In this document: positions 24,371-32,937 of the stretch, in pieces | How positions within the stretch are numbered: position 1 is the first letter of the stretch | How the letters are laid out: each line of letters starts with the position of its first letter | NCBI GenBank assembly: GCA_005502925.1 | Contig: SCPD01000002.1 | Span: forward strand, 930,001 to 994,000 | DNA length: 64,000 nt | Direction of reading: 5' to 3' | From: Rhizobiales bacterium Y(2018) | Lineage (GTDB): Bacteria; Pseudomonadota; Alphaproteobacteria; Rhizobiales; Aestuariivirgaceae | The notes under the pieces: model-generated | Database searches by the model: none | What the model was told of the DNA's origin: nothing | Seen by the model: only the letters and a program-made list of their open reading frames with translations | Program-made: the position numbers and the translations under genes

Positions 24371-26116
24371 CTAGGCGCCATTTGCCTGGATCGGCTCGCC
24401 GTCGGCGCCGCCCAATAGCCTTATGTTCAGCCGACCTCCGGAAAATACCATGTCGTTCAGCGCCTCGGCGATATCTTCGGAGGTTGCCACCGACCCTCCG
24501 CGCATCAGACTCGACTGAGCCGTTCGCCGCATCAATTCCTTGATGAATGCGGCGCTGACTCCCTTGGTGCGGTCGACGGCTTCTCCCACGAGAGCATCTG
24601 AGAGCTCCAATTTCGCGCCATAGAGGCGAATGAGTTTCTCGCGGCCGATTTCGCCGGGAAGCGGTACCTCGATCGCCTGATCGATACGCCCCGGCCTGCC
24701 GGCCAATGCGGCTTCGAGCTGTTCGGGTCGGTTGGTGGTGAGGACGAAGATGATGTCGGCATCTTCCTTCAATCCGTCCATCTCGTTCAGCAGTGAGTTG
24801 AGAAGCGGCTCCTCGCAGCCCCGCATGGTCTCACGGCTTCGGGCGATGAGATCGACATCCTCGATCACCACCATGGCGGGCTGCAGCAGGCGGGCCAGGG
24901 TCATATATTGGGTGAGGAGCCCCATTTGCCCGGCCGTGATGAGGAACGTCGTATGGCCGGGCAGATTGCTCGCGAGATAGCGGATCGTATGCGTCTTGCC
25001 CGTGCCGGGCGGACCATAAAGAAGCACGCCCTTTCGTGTCGACTGGCCGAGCCGGCGCAGCATCTCGCGGCTGTCGACGAACTTCAGAACGTTCCGCTCC
25101 AGAAGCCTGAGTGTCTCCTCCGGCAGGATGACCGCCTCGCGCTGCACATCAGGCAGACGATGCACGAGCAGGCCTTTGCTCCGCCCGCGATAGTCCTCTT
25201 CACCTTCGAACGACAGGACCTTGCCGCGATATGATCTGGAATTGTGGACGGCTGTCTCGAGCGTGGTGAAGCAGCGTCGGACAAAGGTCGCACCCGCTTC
25301 ACCGACTGGAACGGCAATCTCCACGCAGGAGCCCGCTTCATGACCGAATTCGCGATGAGAGGAGAGAACGATGGCGAAACGTAGGTCTTCCTCGCGGCGC
25401 AGCCACAGTCCGTTATTGAGGCATCGGACCGGCTCATCCTCGCCTATGTCGACATCTTGAAACTGCGCCGCGGCCAGCGTCGCCGCATGTTGGCCGTCTT
25501 GAGTCAGTGTCGTAAAGGTCAGGGTTTCATAACGATACGGCTCGTGAATGCCGAAGAAACGGATGGGCGCGGTTGAAAAGAGACTGTCGAGTGCCCGTTG
25601 CAGATCGGCGCGCATATGTCCTGGAAACCGGCGCATCGTGGTAACGATCTCATCCTGGGCCAAGCCCGAAAAGTGCCAGGCAATGGCCTCATGCGCGCAT
25701 CTGAAAGGTTTCTGGCGCGCGATCTCTGAAAGATGGCTCGCGGCTGTCTGAACACAGGCATCGCAAATGAACGCCGTCTTGCCTCGAATGAGTGTGCGTT
25801 CCGGCGTTGCCACGTTGAAGCAGAAGGCGCAATGCGCCTCGCCCGCCGTCGAAACGGGCTCAACGCTGATGCGCAGCGGATGACCGGCTGCCTGAATGCG
25901 CTCCCGGGCTTTGGTCAGCAGGGCGTCCGCGGCGGCGGGCGTGTGAACCGCGCACACGGCCCGGTTTTCGGTGGTAATCGCCGCGACCAAAGCCTTCGCT
26001 TCGATCCGCGACTTGCCAAAAGTGCTGGCGAGGAGATCGACGACGAAGTCTTCCGGTGTTTCATCGTCATTGTGGAGTATGATCAGCTGATCGACGACTT
26101 CCGTGGCTGTGCTCAT
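24371..26116 (-). CDS. ClpS-like / ClpX-zinc-finger / AAA+ ATPase fusion protein
   Basis: A 581-residue protein with an unusual order of domains. Residues about 7-88 match ClpS (LHNDDETPEDFVVDLL, then NRAVCAVHT), the N-degron adaptor, but the position of the ClpS His that holds the substrate amino group is T48. Residues 96-121 form a ClpX-type zinc finger (C96, C99, C118, C121). About 140-330 is an unassigned region. About 331-545 is a classical AAA+ ATPase: Walker A GPPGTGKT at 368-375, Walker B VVIED near 416-420, sensor N462, arginine fingers in AGRPGRID (R474, R477). No protease domain and no ClpP-docking loop was recognised. It is monocistronic. It is probably an unfoldase or remodeller with a built-in substrate receptor. 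Confidence 0.85.
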   Translation of the reverse strand: MSTATEVVDQLIILHNDDETPEDFVVDLLASTFGKSRIEAKALVAAITTENRAVCAVHTPAAADALLTKARERIQAAGHPLRISVEPVSTAGEAHCAFCFNVATPERTLIRGKTAFICDACVQTAASHLSEIARQKPFRCAHEAIAWHFSGLAQDEIVTTMRRFPGHMRADLQRALDSLFSTAPIRFFGIHEPYRYETLTFTTLTQDGQHAATLAAAQFQDVDIGEDEPVRCLNNGLWLRREEDLRFAIVLSSHREFGHEAGSCVEIAVPVGEAGATFVRRCFTTLETAVHNSRSYRGKVLSFEGEEDYRGRSKGLLVHRLPDVQREAVILPEETLRLLERNVLKFVDSREMLRRLGQSTRKGVLLYGPPGTGKTHTIRYLASNLPGHTTFLITAGQMGLLTQYMTLARLLQPAMVVIEDVDLIARSRETMRGCEEPLLNSLLNEMDGLKEDADIIFVLTTNRPEQLEAALAGRPGRIDQAIEVPLPGEIGREKLIRLYGAKLELSDALVGEAVDRTKGVSAAFIKELMRRTAQSSLMRGGSVATSEDIAEALNDMVFSGGRLNIRLLGGADGEPIQANGA

Positions 26117-26255
26117 ATGGCCCGTCGCTGGTGAGGTCGACGGCCATCGTAGCTATCCCGCCTGGCCGGTCAATGGTCTGCTAGGGTTCCGGATGGTTAA
26201 TCTCGAGAAAAAAGCGGTGGTGGATTAGCAACGCACACATTGGTGCTGGTCGCCA

Positions 26256-27134
26256 TCAGTTCCGCCGCAGCGGCCGCTTGAGCTCGCTCAAGGTCCCGCC
26301 CATCGCCTGGGTGATGCGGCTGGCGGCCTGATGCGCCATGCGGGCGGCCTCCTCGAAGGGAATGACGACCTGGTAGCTGGTGAGAAACGGCATGGTCAGT
26401 GCGGCTAGCGAGCGGCCCTCGGCATTGAGGATCGGGAAGCTGATGTCGATGACGCCATGCACGACTTCACCCTCGATCAGCTCGTAGCCGCGCGCCTGGA
26501 TGTCGGCGACGCGTTTGCGGCAGGAGGCCAGCCAGTCGGCCGGGTTGAGAGCGACGGCCTCGCTGAAGAACCACTCCTGCACAGCGGCCGGCTGGAACGC
26601 AATGAGGGTGCGCCCGGACGCGCCATGGACGGCGGGGCTCGCGGCGCCGACACGCAGGCGGATGGCGATCGGCGCGGGACTGTCGACCTGCGCCACGATG
26701 CGCTGGTTGAGGCCGTCCAGCACCGCCATGTGGCAGGCCTGCGAGGCTTCCAGCGCCAGCGCATTCAGGATCGGCTGCGCCGCGTCCACCAGCCGCCGGA
26801 AAGGCGGAAACATCGTCGCCAGTCCGAAGAGCTGCGTCGACAGCACCAGTGCTTCCTCGCCGGGCGGCCTGACGATATAGCCGCGCCGCTCGAGCGCCAG
26901 CACCACGCGATAGATCTCCTGCAGCGACCGGTCTAGGCGCTGCGCGATCTGGCTCGGTGTGATCGGCGCATAGAGCGACGCCATCAGCTCCAGCACGTCG
27001 AGACCCTTTTCGAGCGCCGGCACGGCATAGCCGCGCTTGCCGTCACCGTCCCCCAGGCCCGCGAGTGTTTCGATCGCCTTTTTGGCTGCGGGTTTACGCT
27101 TCTTGGCGCCTGGATTTTGGGTTGCCTTCGCCAT
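26256..27134 (-). CDS. IclR family transcriptional regulator
   Basis: A 292-residue regulator. After a basic, alanine-rich N-terminus comes the IclR winged helix (about residues 33-95, ALEKGLDVLELMASLYAPITPSQIAQRL), then the GAF-like effector domain ending in FEEAARMAHQAASRITQAMGG. It is the last gene of a seven-gene minus-strand operon with an N-acyl-D-amino-acid deacylase, a DSD1-like enzyme, a lactonase and a CUT2-type importer, which it probably controls. Confidence 0.9.
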   Translation of the reverse strand: MAKATQNPGAKKRKPAAKKAIETLAGLGDGDGKRGYAVPALEKGLDVLELMASLYAPITPSQIAQRLDRSLQEIYRVVLALERRGYIVRPPGEEALVLSTQLFGLATMFPPFRRLVDAAQPILNALALEASQACHMAVLDGLNQRIVAQVDSPAPIAIRLRVGAASPAVHGASGRTLIAFQPAAVQEWFFSEAVALNPADWLASCRKRVADIQARGYELIEGEVVHGVIDISFPILNAEGRSLAALTMPFLTSYQVVIPFEEAARMAHQAASRITQAMGGTLSELKRPLRRN

Positions 27135-27143
27135 TCCGGCTTC

Positions 27144-28184
27144 TCACCACAGCAGCAGCCAGCCAGCGCCGGCGCAGTCGAACAGGGGACGCGCGTCCGA
27201 CGGACGGCCGCCATCGAGCGGCAACACGCGCACCGCCGATGAGTCCCATCCGGCGACGAGGACAAAATCGGCGCTGGCCAGGAGATGCTGCGGCCAGGCG
27301 ACCGTGGCGTCGATCTCGGAGACGAGCGTTGGTATCTTGCCGCTGACATCGAAAGTGCTGATCGTGTCATAGCCGCGATTGGCGAAATAGACATGGCGGC
27401 CGTCGGGCGAGAGCTGGATGTCGCCCGGATAATTCCTGGTATGGCGGGTCTTGGCCGGGCCGGTGCGTTTTGTGCTCGGCACATGCGCCCAAGCCTCGGG
27501 CCGATCGCCGGGACGCCCGACGAGCAGATTGGAGCCGAGCTCGCCGCTGATCGCCAGCCTGCCATCGGGGAGCACCACGCCGTGGCGCGGACCGGCGCCT
27601 GCGGGAACGGCGGTCTGGCGTGTCTCGCGGAGCGCGGCTGCACCGGCACGGCCCGGATCGATGGCGAATTCGCGCACCAGATCGGCGCCGAGATCGATGA
27701 CGAACAGCGTATCGTCGACGAAGAAGAGTTGATGCGGGTGCGCATCCTCCTGCCGCTCGATCTCGGGTCCGCTGCCGGTGAGGCGCACGAGATCGACCGG
27801 GCCGTCGAAGGAGCCTTGTGGATCGAGCCGCTGCACGCCGATGGTGGAACTGGTGTAATTGGCGAAGAGCAGTAGGCGTCCGGTGGGATCGACCACGATG
27901 TGGCAGGGCTCGGCACCGGCGCTCGATTTTTCGCCGAGTGTTACGGCGGTCTCGCCCTCGATGCGCCAGGCATGGATGTCGCCGTCGTCGTCGACACGCG
28001 ACGTGCCATAGACGACGGGAAGCGACGGGTGCCGCGACAGGCTCGACAGCTGGTTCACCGTCGCGAGCCGTGTTCCCTGCCACGCGCCGTCCTTCTGCAC
28101 CCAGCGCGTCAGCCCGTGCTCGGGGCCAGTGCCGCGCGAGGCGACGAGAAGCGCCTGGCCGGGCGCGAGTGTGAAGTCCGACAT
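27144..28184 (-). CDS. Lactonase-like seven-bladed beta-propeller protein
   Basis: A 346-residue propeller of the lactonase (6-phosphogluconolactonase-like, Pgl) family. Recurrent blade motifs are EPCHIVVDPTGRLLLFANY, HPHQLFFVDD, GPRHGVVLPDGRLAISGE and YPGDIQLSPDGRHVYFANRGYDTI. Members hydrolyse sugar or other lactones; the substrate here is unknown. It has no signal peptide. It is separated from the IclR gene by 9 bases and from the DSD1-like gene by 11, so the three form an operon. Confidence 0.82.
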   Translation of the reverse strand: MSDFTLAPGQALLVASRGTGPEHGLTRWVQKDGAWQGTRLATVNQLSSLSRHPSLPVVYGTSRVDDDGDIHAWRIEGETAVTLGEKSSAGAEPCHIVVDPTGRLLLFANYTSSTIGVQRLDPQGSFDGPVDLVRLTGSGPEIERQEDAHPHQLFFVDDTLFVIDLGADLVREFAIDPGRAGAAALRETRQTAVPAGAGPRHGVVLPDGRLAISGELGSNLLVGRPGDRPEAWAHVPSTKRTGPAKTRHTRNYPGDIQLSPDGRHVYFANRGYDTISTFDVSGKIPTLVSEIDATVAWPQHLLASADFVLVAGWDSSAVRVLPLDGGRPSDARPLFDCAGAGWLLLW

Positions 28185-28195
28185 GTATTCCTCCG

Positions 28196-29317
28196 CTATT
28201 CGGATGAGCCGGGCCCGAATCCGTCCCAGCGATCGATGACGACACCATCGCGCACAATACTGGCCCGCCGCAACATGGCAAAAGCCATGCAGACGTGATT
28301 GGGAACGATTTCGACCCGTGTGCCGACCGGCAATGGTGTCGGCGCGCCGGCGCCGGACCAGCGCAGCCAGCCATGCTCCTCCGACATCCGCTCGATCACC
28401 CAGCCAGGTGCGTTGACGAGAAAGCCCATGCCCGGATAGTCGCTCCGTCGCGCCACGGCGGGAACGAGGTCGGTGCTCAGCGATTTCGAGCCGGCATCGA
28501 TGCAGGCGCGCCCTGCTTCCGGGTGGCTGACGACCGTCGCCATGACGCGGATCGCCGTCGTGGCGAGCGTCGCATTGCCCAGCGCGATCTGCCCGACATC
28601 GTTGAAGGCATAGATGCCCGGCCTGATCTGGGTGACACCTTTCACCTGCGCGACTGCGCGCGCCGAAGCCGAGGCACCGAGCGACACGACCGGCAAAGCG
28701 ATACCTCTGGCTCGGATCGCCTCGGCGACGGAGACCATCAGGCTTCCGGCGGCCTCGGCCTGGCGCACCAGATCGGCCGCATCCTTGGCGGCATAGGTCG
28801 ATCCCTCATGTGTATAGATGCCGGTGAGGTCGATGCCGGGGAGGGCGGCGATCGCCGCAGCAATGTCGGGCGCGGCATCAGGCGGAACGCCCTCACGCCC
28901 GAGCCCTGAATCGATCGCCAGCATGAGCCGCGCTCTCTCGCCTGCTGCGGCGAAGACATCACCGATGCTGGCGGCGCCAGCGACACTGTCGGTGGCGAGC
29001 ACGAGGTCGACCTTGCGCGCCAAAGCGAGTGCCCGCGCAGCTTTCGCTTTTCCGACGATCGGATTGGCGACGAAGATGCGCTTTATCCCGGCGGCCGCGA
29101 AAGCCTCGGCCTCGCCCAATTTGGCGACGCACAGGCCATGCGCGCCCCGCGCGATCTGGCGCAGTCCGGCCTCGGCCATCCGATGCGTCTTGGCATGCGG
29201 GAAGAGCTCGATGCCGGCCGCCGCCACGATCCCGGCCATCTCGTCGAGATTGCGATCGAGAATATCGAGGTCGATAACGAGACCCGGCGTTGCGATATCG
29301 AGATCGATCCAGCTCAT
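28196..29317 (-). CDS. D-threonine aldolase / D-serine dehydratase-like PLP enzyme (DSD1 family)
   Basis: A 373-residue PLP enzyme with an alanine-racemase-type barrel. The PLP lysine is K43 in FPHAKTHRM. The C-terminal metal site of this family is visible as IVPNHVCMAF (His and Cys). The start at 29317 gives the typical MSWIDLDIATPGLVIDLDIL N-terminus; the open frame upstream runs into a REP-like repeat. Substrates are D-amino acids with a 3-hydroxy group, and members range from D-threonine aldolase to D-serine or 3-hydroxy-D-aspartate lyases. It follows the N-acyl-D-amino-acid deacylase in the same operon and may use its product. Confidence 0.85.
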   Translation of the reverse strand: MSWIDLDIATPGLVIDLDILDRNLDEMAGIVAAAGIELFPHAKTHRMAEAGLRQIARGAHGLCVAKLGEAEAFAAAGIKRIFVANPIVGKAKAARALALARKVDLVLATDSVAGAASIGDVFAAAGERARLMLAIDSGLGREGVPPDAAPDIAAAIAALPGIDLTGIYTHEGSTYAAKDAADLVRQAEAAGSLMVSVAEAIRARGIALPVVSLGASASARAVAQVKGVTQIRPGIYAFNDVGQIALGNATLATTAIRVMATVVSHPEAGRACIDAGSKSLSTDLVPAVARRSDYPGMGFLVNAPGWVIERMSEEHGWLRWSGAGAPTPLPVGTRVEIVPNHVCMAFAMLRRASIVRDGVVIDRWDGFGPGSSE

Positions 29318-29337
29318 TGTAAACACTTCCCCTATTC

Positions 29338-29417
29338 CGTCATCCCGGCGAAAGCCGGGACCCATAAAAGCCCATCCACGCGAACACCGCCACCCGCTTC
29401 GTTGCGCCGGGATGACG
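29338..29417. repeat. REP-like palindromic repeat inside the D-amino-acid operon
   Basis: Outer arms CGTCATCCCGGCG (29338-29350) and CGCCGGGATGACG (29405-29417) are perfect complements. An inner hairpin CCCGGC-GAAA-GCCGGG lies at 29344-29359. The sequence type (GTCATCCCGGCGAAAGCCGGGA) is widespread between genes of alphaproteobacteria. It fills the gap between two genes of the operon. Confidence 0.75.
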
Positions 29418-29425
29418 ATGTAAAG

Positions 29426-31027
29426 TCACGACCGTCCACCCAATCTCAGCACGCGCCCGGCGCGCTTGCCGGCGATGACGCCATCCTCCACCGCGAATTG
29501 GCCATTCACCAGCACATGGCGGATGCCGGTCGCCGCCTGGCGTGGCTTTTCATAGGTGGCATTGGCCTTGACCTTATCCTTGTCGAAGACGACCAGATCG
29601 GCAATGGCGCCTTCAATGATGCGGCCGCGATCGGCGAGTCTCAGCCGGTCGGCAGCGGCGCTCGTCATGTGGCGTACGCATTCCTCGAGGCTCAGCACCT
29701 TCTCTTCGCGCACATAAGTCTCGAGCATGCGCGGGAAAGTGCCCCAGGAGCGCGGATGCGGACGTTCGCCGACCAGGATGCCGTCGCTGCCCACGGTGTG
29801 TTCCTCACGCTGCATCAAGATGCGCACATGCTCCTCGATGCCGATGAAGAACACGCAAGGCGCCGCCCGGTCGGTGGCGAGCAGAATGTCGAGACAGAGC
29901 TCGGCCGGGCGTTTCCCGATCTTGGCCGCCGCCTCCGCAAGGCTCACCTGCATGATCCAGTCGAGCTCCGGCGCGCCGGGAAGCCCTGCGATATAGACGC
30001 CGCTCCAGTCGACCGTCAGCCCTTGATGGCCGTCGGAGCCGTCGACATCGAGAGCGGCGATGATCCGTTCGCGATCCTGAGGATCCCTGAGCCGCGCCAT
30101 CTGCTCGGCGCCGCTGCCGGCCTGGGCCCAGCCAGGAAGCTGTGAATGCAGCGTCGTCATGGCGGCGAGATAGGGGTAGCTGTCGAAGCTGAGATCGACG
30201 CCATCCGCCAGCGCTTCGTCGAACATGCGCAGAAGCTCGGGCAGCTTGCCGCGATTGGCCTCGAAGCTCAAATGTGTATGGGCGAGATGCAGCGCCACGC
30301 CCGAGCGCCGCGCGATCTCGAAACATTCGCGATAGCCGCCCAAGGCGTCGGCGCCGTAATTGCGATGATGCGGGCAATAGAAGCCGCCGAACTCGGCGAC
30401 GACCTCGCACAGCGCCACCAGCTCATCGGTGTCGGAATACATCGCCGGCACATAAGTGAGGCCGGTCGACAGGCCGACGCCGCCTTCCTCCATCGCCTGG
30501 CGGAGCAAAGCCTTCATCCGCGCGAGCTCATCCGCCCGCGCATGTCGCGGCTCATTGCCCATGACCAGGAGCCGCAGATTGCCATGCGGAACGAGATAGG
30601 CGGTGTTGACCGCGGTATTGCCGTCGAGCCGTTTCAGATACTCGGCGACACTGCGCCAGTTCCAGTCGAAACCCGGCGGATCGTCGTTCCATCCCTTGAG
30701 CTGGCTCCTCAGCTCACGCAACGTCTCGTCATCGACCGGTGCATAGCTCAAGCCATCCTGGCCCAGCACCTCGGTGGTGACGCCCTGGCTCAGCTTCGAG
30801 GTGTGATCCGGGTTGCACAGCATCTGCAGATCGGAATGTGTATGCATGTCGATGAAGCCGGGCGCGATGACGAGACCGTCTATGGCGACGACGCGATCGG
30901 CATCGCTACGTGCCGAGCCCACCGAGACGATGCGGCCGTCCTCGACCAGCACATCGGCGCGGAAGGGGGCGCTGCCCAGGCCGTCGACGACGATGCCTCC
31001 CGTGAAGAGGATGGATCCGTTTGTCAT
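29426..31027 (-). CDS. N-acyl-D-amino-acid deacylase family amidohydrolase
   Basis: A 533-residue metal-dependent amidohydrolase of the D-aminoacylase group. The N-terminal beta-sandwich is followed by the metal-binding DMHTHSD motif and GVTTEVLGQDGLS, where classical D-aminoacylases have a cysteine (GNCG) that is absent here. Later histidines are in APHHRN-like PHHRNYG and LHLAHTHLSFE. The C-terminal returns to the sandwich. It removes the acyl group from N-acyl-D-amino acids or related D-amides. The ATG at 31027 gives the usual N-terminus. It lies downstream of a CUT2 importer, which may supply its substrate. Confidence 0.87.
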   Translation of the reverse strand: MTNGSILFTGGIVVDGLGSAPFRADVLVEDGRIVSVGSARSDADRVVAIDGLVIAPGFIDMHTHSDLQMLCNPDHTSKLSQGVTTEVLGQDGLSYAPVDDETLRELRSQLKGWNDDPPGFDWNWRSVAEYLKRLDGNTAVNTAYLVPHGNLRLLVMGNEPRHARADELARMKALLRQAMEEGGVGLSTGLTYVPAMYSDTDELVALCEVVAEFGGFYCPHHRNYGADALGGYRECFEIARRSGVALHLAHTHLSFEANRGKLPELLRMFDEALADGVDLSFDSYPYLAAMTTLHSQLPGWAQAGSGAEQMARLRDPQDRERIIAALDVDGSDGHQGLTVDWSGVYIAGLPGAPELDWIMQVSLAEAAAKIGKRPAELCLDILLATDRAAPCVFFIGIEEHVRILMQREEHTVGSDGILVGERPHPRSWGTFPRMLETYVREEKVLSLEECVRHMTSAAADRLRLADRGRIIEGAIADLVVFDKDKVKANATYEKPRQAATGIRHVLVNGQFAVEDGVIAGKRAGRVLRLGGRS

Positions 31028-31040
31028 TCTGTTGATCTTT

Positions 31041-31802
31041 CTATTGGGCCGCGGTGGCCGCACCCGTCATCAGCGCGACGAGATCGGTGCCGGAGAGTTT
31101 CGACATCGGCCCGTCATGGACTTTGCGCCCGAGCCTGAGCACGCAGACGCGGTCGGCGACGCGCATCACATGTTGCATATTGTGGCTGATGAAGATCACC
31201 GCGACCTTGTGGCTGCGCAGTCTTTCGATGAAGGACAGGACCAGCTCGGTCTGCTTGACGCCGAGCGCCGCGGTCGGCTCGTCGAGCACCACCACGCCGC
31301 TGCCCCAGAGAACCGCGCGGGCGATCGCCACGACCTGGCGCTGTCCGCCGGACAAAGCGGCGACCTTCGTGCGCATGTCGGGCAGGTTGAGGCCGAAGCG
31401 CTGATAGCCTTCCTCGACGCGCTGGCGCATGGCGGCGACATCCATCGTCCGCGTGGCGCGTCCGGTGGCGCCGGGAAGGAGCAATTCGCGGCCGAGAAAG
31501 ATGTTCTCGACGATATCGAGCCCGGGCACCAGCGCGAGCGTCTGGAACACCGTCTCGATGCCGGCGCGCCGCGCATCCTGCGCCGTCTCGAAATGTTCCT
31601 TCCGGCCGTTGACGATGATGTCGCCCTGATCGGGGCGGATCGCGCCGGCGATCATGCGGGTGAGGGTGCTTTTGCCGGCGCCATTGTCGCCGATGAGGCC
31701 GATCACTTCGCCCGCATGCGCCGCAAGGCTCACCGTCTTCACGGCATGGACCGGCCCGAAGGACTTGCTTAAAGATCGCAATTCGAGGACGGGCGCGCTC
31801 AT
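31041..31802 (-). CDS. ABC transporter ATP-binding protein, ribose/CUT2 type (single domain)
   Basis: A 253-residue ATPase with Walker A GDNGAGKST, signature LSGGQRQVV and Walker B VVVLDEPT. It is closest to the one-domain sugar ATPases that pair with RbsC-type permeases, rather than the double-domain RbsA. Its start overlaps the permease stop by four bases. Together with the permease at 31799 and the binding protein at 32938 it forms an importer linked to D-amino-acid enzymes; the cargo is unproven. Confidence 0.9.
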   Translation of the reverse strand: MSAPVLELRSLSKSFGPVHAVKTVSLAAHAGEVIGLIGDNGAGKSTLTRMIAGAIRPDQGDIIVNGRKEHFETAQDARRAGIETVFQTLALVPGLDIVENIFLGRELLLPGATGRATRTMDVAAMRQRVEEGYQRFGLNLPDMRTKVAALSGGQRQVVAIARAVLWGSGVVVLDEPTAALGVKQTELVLSFIERLRSHKVAVIFISHNMQHVMRVADRVCVLRLGRKVHDGPMSKLSGTDLVALMTGAATAAQ

Positions 31803-32800
31803 CGGGCTTCTCCGGCTTGCGGGGCCTCGATGGGTTCATTCTCGACCGGCACATTGAGACGTTCGAGGCGCTGATAGAGCATGTCGAGCGCCGCCGCCCC
31901 GCACAAAGCCGCGCCGATGGCGACCTGCTCGAAATAGGGGCTGACATTGACCTGGACGAGGCCATTCGACAACACGCCGACGAAGAGCAGCCCGAACAAC
32001 ACGCCGAACAGCGACCCGCGCCCGCCGGTGAAAGAGACGCCGCCGAGCAGGATGGCGGTCAGCACTTCGAGCTCCATGCCGGTGCCGATGGTGACGGCGG
32101 CGCCGTCGAGCTGCGACGCGATGATGAGCCCGCCCAAGGCCGCCGCCAGGCCTGAGGCCACATAGAGCCAGAAGGGAATGAGCTTGACCTTGATGCCGAT
32201 CTCGGCGGCCGTGTCCTTGGCACCGCCGACGGCGATCATGTGCCGGCCCAGGGGGGCGCGGTACCACAGATGCAGGCCGATGAGAAAGACGATGGCGAAC
32301 AGGATGATCGGCACCGGCACGCCGAGCAGCTTGCCATTGCCGAGAAACGCGAATTCGCGGCCATAGCCATAGGTCGTGTAGCCCTGCGTGACGAATTCGG
32401 CGAGACCGCGGGCGCCGGCGAGTCCGCCCAGCGTGATGATGATGGGCGAGAAGCCCTGGATGGCGATGAGATAGCCGTTGAAGGCGCCCCAGGCGGCGCC
32501 GACCGCGAGGCCGATCAGCAATGAGACGGGGAGGCCCAGGCCGCTCGCCATCGCCTGGCCGAATACCACCGCGGAGAGCACCGCGACGGATCCCACCGAC
32601 AGATCGACGAGGCCGCACAGGATCAGCATCGCGCCCGGCACGACGATGAGCCCGATGACCGCGTTCTGCAGCAGGATGACGGTGAAATTGGGCACCGTCA
32701 GGAAGCGGCTGCTCAGGATGGAAAAGATGGCGATGAGGATGGCCAGCGCAAAGAACAAGCCGTTGCGCTGGGTCCAGCCGAGGATCTGCTGACGTGTCAC
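31799..32800 (-). CDS. ABC transporter permease, ribose/CUT2 type
   Basis: A 333-residue RbsC-like permease with about nine hydrophobic helices. Family features are the LVDLSVGSVAVLSAVVFG and GGISSF-like LLGGVSFTGGRGSLFGVLFG segments. The C-terminal tail (NEPIEAPQAGEAR) is hydrophilic. It overlaps the ATPase gene and follows the binding-protein gene after a hairpin-containing gap. Confidence 0.9.
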   Translation of the reverse strand: MTRQQILGWTQRNGLFFALAILIAIFSILSSRFLTVPNFTVILLQNAVIGLIVVPGAMLILCGLVDLSVGSVAVLSAVVFGQAMASGLGLPVSLLIGLAVGAAWGAFNGYLIAIQGFSPIIITLGGLAGARGLAEFVTQGYTTYGYGREFAFLGNGKLLGVPVPIILFAIVFLIGLHLWYRAPLGRHMIAVGGAKDTAAEIGIKVKLIPFWLYVASGLAAALGGLIIASQLDGAAVTIGTGMELEVLTAILLGGVSFTGGRGSLFGVLFGLLFVGVLSNGLVQVNVSPYFEQVAIGAALCGAAALDMLYQRLERLNVPVENEPIEAPQAGEAR

Positions 32801-32844
32801 GGGAGAAATGCTTTCATCTTCATCATTCCCCCTTGCGGGGAAGG

Positions 32845-32873
32845 CGGTTTCCCGGCGATCAGCCGGGAAACCG
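32845..32873. repeat. Stable hairpin between binding-protein and permease genes
   Basis: Perfect 12-base arms CGGTTTCCCGGC and GCCGGGAAACCG with a five-base loop, inside a longer repeat-like block (CCCCCTTGCGGGG upstream, GGGGGTC downstream). It lies after the stop of the periplasmic binding protein gene and before the permease gene, where such stems protect the upstream mRNA and raise binding-protein output relative to the membrane parts. Confidence 0.65.
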
Positions 32874-32937
32874 GATGGGGGTCGGGTGCTTTGGCAGGAA
32901 CTGCGGAGAAATAGCCTCCATCATCTCCGCCCCGCCA

